8,332 nt of DNA from Quisquiliibacterium sp. (GTDB taxonomy: Bacteria > Pseudomonadota > Gammaproteobacteria > Burkholderiales > Burkholderiaceae_E). Positions within the stretch are counted from its first letter, which is position 1. Each line of letters starts with the position of its first letter. A program made the translations under genes and the position numbers. Under the pieces are notes generated by a model that did not search any database, had not been told where the DNA came from, and saw only the letters and a list, made by a program, of their open reading frames with translations. Location of the stretch: positions 1 to 8,332 of the forward strand of contig JALRBB010000490.1 in the NCBI GenBank assembly GCA_023257915.1, read 5' to 3'. Below, one piece after another: positions 1-6,255 of this stretch.

Positions 1-90
1 GTTGCGGCGTACCGCGAAGAGGCCTGGAATCCGTTGAACCCATGGCCGGCCAGCCCGGAAGGGCCCGAGGCCGCAAGGCGTTCGCGATGA
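1..90 (+). CDS. C-terminal end of an unidentified upstream operon gene (partial)
   Basis: Frame 1 is open from the left edge to a TGA at 88-90. It encodes a 29-residue tail that begins VAAYREEAWNPLNPW and ends in a basic AARRSR. The TGA overlaps the ATG at 87 in an ATGA arrangement, the same junction type used elsewhere in this operon, so I read it as the true end of the preceding gene and not a chance frame. The tail is too short to assign a family. Because the operon contains an enamidase-like enzyme, a 6-hydroxynicotinate-reductase-type flavo/iron-sulfur protein is a candidate, but this comes from context only. The frame at 42 is also open back to the edge, so the alternative is that this frame is non-coding and UPF0280 begins further upstream. 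Confidence 0.55.
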   Translation, partial: VAAYREEAWNPLNPWPASPEGPEAARRSR

Positions 91-935
91 GCGCATTGCG
101 TATGGAACTGGCCCCGGACCGCTGGCATTTTCAGCACGGCCCGATCGATCTGATCATCGAGGCCCTTGGACGTGCGGATGCGGTCGCTGCCGCGTTCGAG
201 CGCGCCTGGTTGCGCTTTGGTTCGGTGCTCACCGAACTGGTGGCCGAATTGCCGCTGTTGCGCCGTCCGGTTGGCGCCGGTGCCTGTCCGCTTCAGGGTG
301 TGGTGGCGCGCAGGATGTGGGATGCCTGCCTTCCGTTCCAACCGGTTTTCATCACGCCGATGGCGGCGGTCGCCGGCAGCGTTGCGCAAGAGATTGTGTC
401 TGCCTTCGAAAGCGACGGTGTCGATCGCGCCTTCGTCAACAACGGCGGCGACATTGCGTTGTGGCTGGCCCCCGGCGCGCGTATTCGCGTGGCAGTGTGC
501 CGGCTCGATCAGCCGGCGGCTTTTGCGAGGAGCCAGGGCCTGGGCGAGGAGCATCTCGAGATCGACGCATCCAGTCCGGTTCGCGGCATCGCGACCAGCG
601 GCTGGCGCGGCCGCAGCTTTTCGCTGGGAATCGCCGATGCGGTTACCGTGACCGCCGCGTCTGCCGCGCAGGCCGATGTGGCGGCGACGATGATCGGCAA
701 CGCGGTCAATTGCGAGGACCCGGGCATCGAGCGTCAACCGGCCTCTAGCCTGCAGGACGCAAGCGATCTGGGCGAGTTGCTGGTCACGACCCGGGTCGGC
801 CCGCTGTCGCCATCGCTCGTCGAGCAGGCCCTTGGACGCGGAGAGGCCCTGGCTCGCCGGCTACTCGACCAGGGATTGATTATTTCCGCACTATTGGCCC
901 TGCAAGGGCAGTCACGCATCGTGAGTCGACAATGA
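87..935 (+). CDS. UPF0280 family protein, ApbE-like fold
   Basis: This is a 282-residue protein recognisable as UPF0280, an uncharacterised family whose structural-genomics representative has an ApbE-like fold. No enzymatic role is established that I know of. Near the N terminus is HFQHGPIDLIIEALG (residues 14-28). The C-terminal half reads like ApbE flavin transferases: VNNGGDI (117-123), GIATSG (167-172) and AVTVTAASAAQADVAAT (185-201). The last contains the D-x3-T pair (D197, T201) that binds metal in ApbE proteins. The lysine-bearing GGxAKG segment of ApbE is replaced by TPMAAVAGSVAQ (90-101), so cofactor binding may differ. I chose ATG 87 because it overlaps the upstream TGA. ATG 42 would add 15 low-complexity residues, and ATG 102 is also possible. 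The gene overlaps the DUF1185 gene by ATGA at 932-935, so the two are probably translationally coupled. I infer a role in flavin handling for a reductase of the same pathway. Confidence 0.85.
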   Translation: MSALRMELAPDRWHFQHGPIDLIIEALGRADAVAAAFERAWLRFGSVLTELVAELPLLRRPVGAGACPLQGVVARRMWDACLPFQPVFITPMAAVAGSVAQEIVSAFESDGVDRAFVNNGGDIALWLAPGARIRVAVCRLDQPAAFARSQGLGEEHLEIDASSPVRGIATSGWRGRSFSLGIADAVTVTAASAAQADVAATMIGNAVNCEDPGIERQPASSLQDASDLGELLVTTRVGPLSPSLVEQALGRGEALARRLLDQGLIISALLALQGQSRIVSRQ

Positions 936-1516
936 AAGCAGACATCAGAAAACTCGTAGTCTCGGTTGAGGAAACCCGCAAGGAAATGGGGCGCACGATC
1001 GATCCGCCGACCCGAAAGGCCGTGGCGATCGCAGTGATCGCCAATCCGTATGCGGGTCGCTACTCGGAGTCGCTCGACGAACTTATCCAGATTGGCGAGG
1101 AACTCGGCGACTTGCTCGGCAGCCGGTGCGTACAGGCGCTCGGCATCGACGGTGCGGCCGCGCAAAGCTATGGCAAGGCCGCCATTGTCGGCGAGGCCGG
1201 CGAACTTGAGCATGCTGCGGCGATCTTGCACCCCAAGCTGGGTGCGCCGCTGCGCAAGGTGTTGGAAAAGGGCGCCGCATTGGTGCCGTCGGCCAAGAAG
1301 ATGGGCGGTCAGGGCACTGCCATCGATGTGCCGCTCGGTCACAAGGACGCGGCGTTTGTACGCAGTCATTTCGACGGCATCGAGGCGCGCATTCATGATG
1401 CGCCGCGCGCCGGCGAGATCCTGGTTGCGGTCGCGGTCACCGACAGCGGGCGGCCACTGCCCAGGATCGGTGGGCTGCAAACCCATGAGATCGTTGGTAC
1501 TGACGGTTTGTGCTGA
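932..1516 (+). CDS. DUF1185 / amino acid synthesis family protein (PF06684)
   Basis: This 194-residue protein matches, in length and motifs, the family once called DUF1185 and now labelled 'amino acid synthesis'. A Bordetella member (BB2672) has a variant of the Bacillus chorismate mutase fold. The biochemical role is unproven and the family name should not be taken literally. Visible conserved-looking stretches are VIANPYAGRY (35-44), QSYGKAAIVGEAGELEHAAA (78-97), HPKLG (100-104), PSAKKMGGQGTAIDVP (119-134) and HKDAAFVRSHFDG (137-149). There is no signal peptide or membrane segment, so it is probably cytoplasmic. The ATG overlaps the UPF0280 stop, and the stop lies 45 bp before the binding-protein start. 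Position between UPF0280 and an importer/amidohydrolase set suggests a role in processing the imported compound. Since it shares a broad fold class with YjgF/RidA proteins, an enamine or imine step is conceivable but speculative. Confidence 0.88.
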   Translation: MKADIRKLVVSVEETRKEMGRTIDPPTRKAVAIAVIANPYAGRYSESLDELIQIGEELGDLLGSRCVQALGIDGAAAQSYGKAAIVGEAGELEHAAAILHPKLGAPLRKVLEKGAALVPSAKKMGGQGTAIDVPLGHKDAAFVRSHFDGIEARIHDAPRAGEILVAVAVTDSGRPLPRIGGLQTHEIVGTDGLC

Positions 1517-1548
1517 CATTTGAACGGCAGTACCTGCAGATTTACCAC

Positions 1549-1553
1549 GGAGG
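1549..1553 (+). promoter_or_regulatory. Ribosome binding site of the substrate-binding protein gene
   Basis: GGAGG at 1549-1553, inside GGAGGGG, lies 8 bases before ATG 1562. It abuts ATG 1556 too closely to serve it and lies downstream of the TTG at 1520. It therefore fixes the start at 1562, immediately before the K-R-W of the signal peptide. It is one of the two strongest Shine-Dalgarno sequences in the window, as expected for a binding protein made in excess over its membrane partners. Confidence 0.8.
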
Positions 1554-1561
1554 GGATGACA

Positions 1562-2752
1562 ATGAAACGATGGATACTGGCCGCAAGCATTGCGGCGTTC
1601 TCGATGTCTGGTCTGGCTTCCGCCGAGACGATCCGTATCGGTGAGTTGAATAGCTACAAAAAGTTCACTGCATTTACCGAGCCCTACAAGAAGGGGTGGG
1701 AGCTGGCGGTCGAGGAAATCAATGCTTCGGGTGGTCTGATCGGCCGCAAGCTTGAAGTTATCTCGCGTGACGACAATGGCACCCCGGGCGATGCGGTGCG
1801 GGTAGCCGAAGAGCTGGTGACCCGCGAGAAGGTCGACATGATCTTCGGCACCTTCCTGTCGCACATCGGTCTGGCGGTGACTGACTTCGCCAAGCAACGC
1901 CAGGTGCCGTTTTTGGCGGCCGAGCCGCTGACCGACCAGATCACCTGGCAAAAGGGAAATCGCTACACCTTCCGACTGCGCCCGTCCACCTACATGCAGG
2001 CGGCAATGCTGGTGCCCGAGGCAGCGAAGCTGAACAAGAAACGCTGGGCAGTGGTGTATCCGAACTACGAGTATGGGCAGTCGGCTGCCGCAACCTTCAA
2101 GGAGTTGCTCAAGGCCGCACAGCCAGGAGTTGAGTTCGTGGGTGAGCAGGCGCCGGCGCTCGGCAAGATCGACGCCGGGTCTGTTGCGCAGGCGCTGGCC
2201 GACTCGAAGCCGGATGCGATCTTCAATGTGCTGTTCGGGGCGGATCTGGCCAAGTTTGTGCGCGAGGGCACCACACGTGGTCTGTTCAAGGATCGGGCCG
2301 TGTTCTCGCTTCTGTCGGGGGAACCTGAATACTTGGATCCGCTCAAGGATGAGGCACCGGTTGGCTGGTGGGTAACCGGATATCCGTGGAACGCGATCGA
2401 CACGCCTGCGCATGCCAAGTTTTTGGCTGCCTATCAGAAGCGGTTCAACGACTATCCGCGTCTTGGTTCGATCGTTGGTTACGCGTCAATGATGTCGGTT
2501 GCAGCGGCGATCAAGAGTGCGGGTAGCACCGACCGCGAAAAGATCGTGGCCGCATTCGCGAACCTGAAGGTCGACACACCATTTGGTCAGGTGACCTATC
2601 GCAGCCAGGACAATCAGGCGACGATGGGCGCTTACATCGGGCAGATTGCGCTCGACAAGGGCAAAGGTGTGATGAAGGGTGCTCGCTACATCGATGGCGC
2701 TTCTGTGATGCCGCCGGACGCTTTGGTGCGCAAGCTGCGCCCGGCGAACTGA
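1562..2752 (+). CDS. Periplasmic substrate-binding protein of a HAAT/branched-chain-type ABC importer
   Basis: A 396-residue type I periplasmic binding protein of the LivK/Peripla_BP_6 kind that would capture a small solute and deliver it to the permease encoded next. The first 21 residues form a signal peptide: K2-R3, a hydrophobic core WILAASIAAFSM, and an A-S-A site before E22. No lipobox cysteine is present, so the mature protein should be soluble in the periplasm. The mature part opens with ETIRIGELNSY (22-32). It has the family-typical GWELAVEEINASGGLIGRKL (45-64), then RDDNGTPGDAVRVAEELV (69-86) and AVVYPNYEYGQSAA (163-176). Length is normal for the family. The true ligand cannot be read from sequence. 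The enamidase-like enzyme downstream makes an N-heterocyclic carboxylate more likely than leucine. The start rests on the GGAGG at 1549-1553 and the signal peptide; the frame also has upstream TTG 1520 and ATG 1556. Confidence 0.92.
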   Translation: MKRWILAASIAAFSMSGLASAETIRIGELNSYKKFTAFTEPYKKGWELAVEEINASGGLIGRKLEVISRDDNGTPGDAVRVAEELVTREKVDMIFGTFLSHIGLAVTDFAKQRQVPFLAAEPLTDQITWQKGNRYTFRLRPSTYMQAAMLVPEAAKLNKKRWAVVYPNYEYGQSAAATFKELLKAAQPGVEFVGEQAPALGKIDAGSVAQALADSKPDAIFNVLFGADLAKFVREGTTRGLFKDRAVFSLLSGEPEYLDPLKDEAPVGWWVTGYPWNAIDTPAHAKFLAAYQKRFNDYPRLGSIVGYASMMSVAAAIKSAGSTDREKIVAAFANLKVDTPFGQVTYRSQDNQATMGAYIGQIALDKGKGVMKGARYIDGASVMPPDALVRKLRPAN

Positions 2753-2786
2753 CCACTAACCCTTAGGCAGACATCGATCGGCCCGG

Positions 2787-2815
2787 GTGACGCGATGCTG
2801 TGCGCATCGCGTCAC
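2787..2815 (+). promoter_or_regulatory. Perfect intercistronic hairpin between binding-protein and permease genes
   Basis: GTGACGCGATGC (2787-2798) and GCATCGCGTCAC (2804-2815) are exact reverse complements around the 5-base loop TGTGC. This gives a GC-rich 12-bp stem about 35 bases after the binding-protein stop. No T-run follows (the next bases are TTCTG), so it is not a standard intrinsic terminator. By analogy with intercistronic stem-loops in other importer operons, such as malE-malF, it could protect the upstream mRNA 3' end or cause partial termination. Either would give more binding protein than permease. It could also be an operator. The alternative GTG start at 2800 lies inside this structure. 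Confidence 0.6.
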
Positions 2816-2853
2816 TTCTGGCGGTGTCTCGGACCAGAACGAATCTGACCTTC

Positions 2854-4755
2854 ATGATTTCCGGACTGTCGATCCAGTTACTCAATGGGCTGGCCGGCGC
2901 ATCGACGCTGTTCCTGATCGCCGTTGGCCTGTCGCTGATTTTCGGCGTCACGCGCATCGTCAATTTTGCCCATGGGTCGATGACGATGATCGGCCTGTTT
3001 GCGGCTTATTCGTTCGTTGAATGGTTTGGTGTAACCCCGATCGGTTTTTTTGGCGCAGTGATCGCGGCGACCCTGGCAGTAGGCGTCTTGGGCGCGATTG
3101 TTGAGATGCTGGTTTTGCGGCGGGTTTACCACGCACCAGAGCTATTTCAGTTACTGGCAACCTTCGCGGTCGTGCTGGTGCTCGGCGACGCGGCACTTTG
3201 GATATGGGGCCCGGAAGATCTGCTCGGTCCGAAAGCACCCGGCATGACCGGTGCGATCGAAATCCTCGGGCGCCGGTTTCCCACTTACGACCTGTTTCTG
3301 ATCGCTGTCGGGCCGCTGGTGCTCGGGGCACTCTGGCTGCTGCTTCACAAGACGAGAGCCGGTGTGCTGATTCGCGCGGCGACCCAGGACCGTGAGATGG
3401 TTGGCGCGCTCGGTGTTAATCAGGCTTGGCTGTTCACCGGTATCTTCGCGCTTGGTTCGGCGCTGGCCGCGCTTGGTGGCGCGCTTCAATTGCCGCGTGA
3501 ACCGGCCAATCTTGCGCTAGACCTGACAACGATTGGCGATGCATTCGTTGTTGTGGTGGTCGGGGGCATGGGCAGTATCCCCGGCGCGTTTCTTGCCGCG
3601 CTTTTGATTGCTGAGATCAAGGCGATTTGCTACGGCATCGGCACGGTGACGATTCTTGGTGTGCCTTTCGCGTTCTCCAAGCTGACGCTGGTGATTGAGT
3701 TTCTGGTGATGGCGGCGGTCTTGATCTGGCGCCCCTGGGGTTTGCTTGGCAAGCCGCAGGGTGCTGTCCGAGGGCCTGCGACCTATGAGGCCCCACTCGA
3801 GCCAATGACAGCAGCGATGCGCAAACTGATGATCTTCGGTCTTGTGGTGCTGTTCGCTGTGCCCTTGTTGGGCAGTTCGACCCAATATGCGACCGTACTG
3901 CTGATTGATATTTTGATCGCGGTGCTCTTTGCCGCCAGCCTGCATTTCGTGATGGGTCCGGGCGGCATGCATTCGTTTGGTCATGCCGCTTATTTCGGCC
4001 TTGGCGCCTACGGTGCTGCGTTGCTGGTCAAAGGCACTGGGATGCCCATGGAATTGGCGCTCGCGCTTGCACCCTTGCTGGCGCTCGCTGGCGCGCTGCT
4101 TTTCGGCTGGTTCGCAGTCAGGCTGTCGGGCGTCTACCTGGCGATGTTGACGCTGGCATTTGCGCAAATCGTCTGGTCGATCGTTTTTCAGTGGGACGAT
4201 CTCACCGGTGGCAGTAACGGGCTGGTCGGGGTCTGGCCGTCTGAGCGCTTCGCCTCCAAGACCGCGTACTACTGGCTTGCCTTGGCGGTGGTGTTCGCTG
4301 CGCTGTGGGCGCTCAGGCGGGTTTTGTTTTCGCCTTTCGGATATGCGATGCGCGCTGGACGGGATTCTGCGCTGCGCGCTGAATCAACTGGTATCGATGT
4401 GGTTCGAATTCACTGGTTCGGGTTTGCGATCTCCGGGCTGGCCTGCGGACTGGCTGGAGCACTGTTCGCGTTTGCCAAAGGCACGATCTCTCCTGAGGTC
4501 ATCCATGTCAGCAAATCGATCGATGGATTGGTGATGGTGTTGCTCGGCGGTATCCAGGCACTGACTGGCCCGATTGTGGGTGCGGCGGCATTCACTTGGC
4601 TGCAGGACACGATCATTCGCGCCACGGAATACTGGCGGGCGCTGCTTGGGCTGGTCATTTTATTTCTGGTGCTGGTGTTTCCGCAGGGTTTGGCTGGCAG
4701 CGTGGCAGTTGTCGCGGCGCGCCTGCGTCATGCAGGGCGTGGAGCATCACGGTGA
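2854..4755 (+). CDS. Fused LivH-LivM permease of a HAAT-type ABC importer
   Basis: This 633-residue inner-membrane protein joins both permease subunits in one chain. The LivH half (about 1-305) has LLNGLAGASTLFLIAVGLSL (9-28), FGVTRIVNFAHGSMTMIG (30-47) and the cytoplasmic coupling loop VVGGMGSIPGAFLAALLI (235-252). A hydrophilic linker (about 296-320) leads to the LivM half. That half has GGMHSFGHAAYFGLGAYGAA (370-389), GGSNGL (452-457) and a second coupling loop LLGGIQALTGPIVGAA (563-578). Many hydrophobic segments alternate in each half. Separate LivH and LivM proteins are about 290-320 residues each, so the sum fits a complete fusion. The start is uncertain. ATG 2854 gives a normal LivH N terminus but lacks a good Shine-Dalgarno. 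GTG 2800 would add 18 residues and sits in the hairpin at 2787-2815. The stop overlaps the GTG of the LivG gene. Confidence 0.93.
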   Translation: MISGLSIQLLNGLAGASTLFLIAVGLSLIFGVTRIVNFAHGSMTMIGLFAAYSFVEWFGVTPIGFFGAVIAATLAVGVLGAIVEMLVLRRVYHAPELFQLLATFAVVLVLGDAALWIWGPEDLLGPKAPGMTGAIEILGRRFPTYDLFLIAVGPLVLGALWLLLHKTRAGVLIRAATQDREMVGALGVNQAWLFTGIFALGSALAALGGALQLPREPANLALDLTTIGDAFVVVVVGGMGSIPGAFLAALLIAEIKAICYGIGTVTILGVPFAFSKLTLVIEFLVMAAVLIWRPWGLLGKPQGAVRGPATYEAPLEPMTAAMRKLMIFGLVVLFAVPLLGSSTQYATVLLIDILIAVLFAASLHFVMGPGGMHSFGHAAYFGLGAYGAALLVKGTGMPMELALALAPLLALAGALLFGWFAVRLSGVYLAMLTLAFAQIVWSIVFQWDDLTGGSNGLVGVWPSERFASKTAYYWLALAVVFAALWALRRVLFSPFGYAMRAGRDSALRAESTGIDVVRIHWFGFAISGLACGLAGALFAFAKGTISPEVIHVSKSIDGLVMVLLGGIQALTGPIVGAAAFTWLQDTIIRATEYWRALLGLVILFLVLVFPQGLAGSVAVVAARLRHAGRGASR

Positions 4756-5537
4756 GCCGGCCGGTGCTGTTAGCGGTGCGTTCGCTGGGCAAATCGTTCG
4801 GCGGGGTTCGCGCGGTTGATGATGTGTCGTTCGATTTGCAGCGCGGCGAACTGCTCGCCATGATTGGCCCGAACGGAGCAGGCAAGTCAACCTGCTTCAA
4901 CATGATCAATGGTCAACTGTCGCCAGATACGGGTCATGTGTTGCTTGACGGCAAGCATATCGGCGGGCGCAGGCCTCGCGACATCTGGAAGCTTGGCGTA
5001 GGGCGAACGTTTCAGGTTGCAGCCACCTATGCGTCGATGACGGTTGCGGAAAACGTGCAGATGGCTCTGCTATCACATGCCTCGGGGCTGTTCGACTTCA
5101 CGCGTCGGGCATCGACCCTGATGCGTGATCGTGCGCTTGAACTGCTTGAACTGGTTGGTTTGGCTGCGCGCGCTGATGATCCTTGCAGCATTCTGGCCTA
5201 TGGCGACGTCAAAACCGTCGAACTCGCAATTGCGCTGTCGAACTCTCCCAGCTTGCTGTTGATGGATGAACCGACTGCGGGCATGGCGCCGCGCGAACGC
5301 AGCGAACTGATGACGCTGACCCGGCGTCTGGCACAGGAATTGAACATCGGCGTTCTGTTCACCGAGCACAGCATGGACGTGGTCTTCGCACACGCGGACC
5401 GGGTCATGGTGTTGGCCCGCGGTAGTTTGATTGCCGATGGGACGCCACGGCAGATTCGTGATGATCCCCGGGTGGCGCAGGTTTATTTCGGCAGCGGTCG
5501 TCTGATGGAGAAGGTACGGGTGAACAATCATGGCTGA
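4752..5537 (+). CDS. LivG-type ATPase subunit of the ABC importer
   Basis: A 261-residue cytoplasmic ATPase that would couple ATP hydrolysis to transport through the fused permease. Visible motifs are Walker A GPNGAGKST (39-47), Q-loop Q88 in GRTFQVA, Walker B LLLMDEP (168-174) and the switch histidine H206 in TEHSMDVV. The signature segment is AYGDVKTVELA (149-159). LivG proteins usually have a degenerate AYGQQR-like signature instead of LSGGQ, and this copy differs further. The C-terminal YFGSG (245-249) is typical of the subfamily. The start is GTG 4752, overlapping the permease stop as GTGA; the frame is open further upstream, but that part lies over the permease coding region. It overlaps the LivF gene by 8 bases at 5530-5537, so permease and both ATPases are likely translationally coupled. 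Confidence 0.93.
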   Translation: MSRPVLLAVRSLGKSFGGVRAVDDVSFDLQRGELLAMIGPNGAGKSTCFNMINGQLSPDTGHVLLDGKHIGGRRPRDIWKLGVGRTFQVAATYASMTVAENVQMALLSHASGLFDFTRRASTLMRDRALELLELVGLAARADDPCSILAYGDVKTVELAIALSNSPSLLLMDEPTAGMAPRERSELMTLTRRLAQELNIGVLFTEHSMDVVFAHADRVMVLARGSLIADGTPRQIRDDPRVAQVYFGSGRLMEKVRVNNHG

Positions 5538-6243
5538 GCCGTTGCTCAGCCTGAAGCGTGTCTGTGCGTTCTACGGACGCGCACAGATCCTGTTTGACGT
5601 AAACCTGTCGATTCAGGCCGGCGAAGTCGTCGCGCTGATGGGGCGCAATGGCGCCGGAAAGACCACGACGATTCGCTCGATCATGGGACTGGTTGATCAG
5701 CGTCGAGGGCGGATCGAGTTTGATGGCAAGTCGATCGTGCAAACCGAGCCCTTTCTGATCAACCGCCTGGGTATCGGATGGGTACCGGAGGACCGGCGCA
5801 TCTTTACGGATCTGACGGTGCTCGAAAATCTTGACGTCGGGCGGCGTCCGGCGCGCCCGGGCATGCCGGCCTGGAGTATCGAGCGTTTGTTTCGCCTGTT
5901 TCCGAATCTGGGCGAAATGCCCGATCGGCTTGGCGGGCGCATGAGTGGCGGCGAGCAGCAGATGCTTGCGGTCGCTCGCACATTAATGGGTAACCCGCGA
6001 CTCGTCCTGCTTGATGAACCTTCGGAGGGTGTCGCGCCACTGATCGTCGAGCAGATGGCGGAGATGATCTTTGAATTGAAACGGCAAGGTCTGTCGGTGC
6101 TGCTATCCGAACAGAACCTCGAATTCGCAGCACTCGTCAGTGATCGCGCTTATGTGCTTGAAAAAGGACAGGTACGTTTCGAGGGCTCGATCGAAGAACT
6201 CGAGGCGAACGATGAAGTGCGGCGGCAATACCTAACGATCTGA
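5530..6243 (+). CDS. LivF-type ATPase subunit of the ABC importer
   Basis: The second ATPase of the importer, 237 residues, the normal length for LivF. Motifs seen are Walker A GRNGAGKTT (38-46), WVPEDRRIFTDLTVLENL (84-101) covering the Q-loop region, signature MSGGEQQMLAVARTLM (138-153) and Walker B LVLLDEPSEGVAP (158-170). The switch position reads SEQN (193-196). The glutamine in place of the usual histidine is normal in LivF proteins and is not a defect. It would pair with the LivG-type subunit as a heterodimer under the fused permease. The ATG overlaps the end of the LivG gene by 8 bases, and the stop is 12 bases before the amidohydrolase start. Confidence 0.94.
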   Translation: MAEPLLSLKRVCAFYGRAQILFDVNLSIQAGEVVALMGRNGAGKTTTIRSIMGLVDQRRGRIEFDGKSIVQTEPFLINRLGIGWVPEDRRIFTDLTVLENLDVGRRPARPGMPAWSIERLFRLFPNLGEMPDRLGGRMSGGEQQMLAVARTLMGNPRLVLLDEPSEGVAPLIVEQMAEMIFELKRQGLSVLLSEQNLEFAALVSDRAYVLEKGQVRFEGSIEELEANDEVRRQYLTI

Positions 6244-6245
6244 AC

Positions 6246-6250
6246 GGAGG
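6246..6250 (+). promoter_or_regulatory. Ribosome binding site of the amidohydrolase gene
   Basis: GGAGG at 6246-6250 lies 5 bases before ATG 6256 and only 2 bases before the in-frame GTG 6253, which favours ATG 6256. It sits in the 12-base gap after the LivF stop. The amidohydrolase therefore has its own strong site and need not depend on translational coupling, unlike several neighbours. Confidence 0.75.
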
Positions 6251-6255
6251 CGGTG

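Noticed and set aside
42..86. Longer UPF0280 start at ATG 42
   Set aside because: It adds a low-complexity G/R/A stretch and overlaps the upstream reading frame by 49 bases, whereas ATG 87 gives a clean ATGA junction.
1527..1537. Small imperfect palindrome GCAGTACCTGC before the binding-protein gene
   Set aside because: Only 4-bp arms with a 3-base spacer; too weak to call an operator or a terminator.
1520..1561. Binding-protein start at TTG 1520 or ATG 1556
   Set aside because: Either would place extra residues before a normal signal peptide, and the GGAGG at 1549-1553 is correctly spaced only for ATG 1562.
734..2413. A 559-codon open frame on the - strand
   Set aside because: It lies opposite three well-supported genes (UPF0280, DUF1185 and the binding protein), has no recognisable domain and is rich in R, H and Q, as antisense frames of GC-rich genes usually are.
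3517..4167. A 216-codon open frame on the - strand
   Set aside because: It is antisense to the fused permease; its H/Q/R-rich composition is the mirror of hydrophobic codons, and there is no domain or start signal.
4596..4751. Upstream extension of the LivG frame
   Set aside because: The extra residues are an out-of-frame reading of the permease C terminus; LivG homology begins right after GTG 4752.
5530..6243. Missing switch histidine in the LivF-type ATPase
   Set aside because: The EQN sequence at this place is normal for LivF proteins, so it is not a loss of function.
1562..6243. Possible horizontal insertion of the importer genes, judged by composition
   Set aside because: Spot counts on a few lines gave similar GC in importer and flanking genes (roughly 55-65%), and there are no insertion sequences, tRNAs or direct repeats at the edges.
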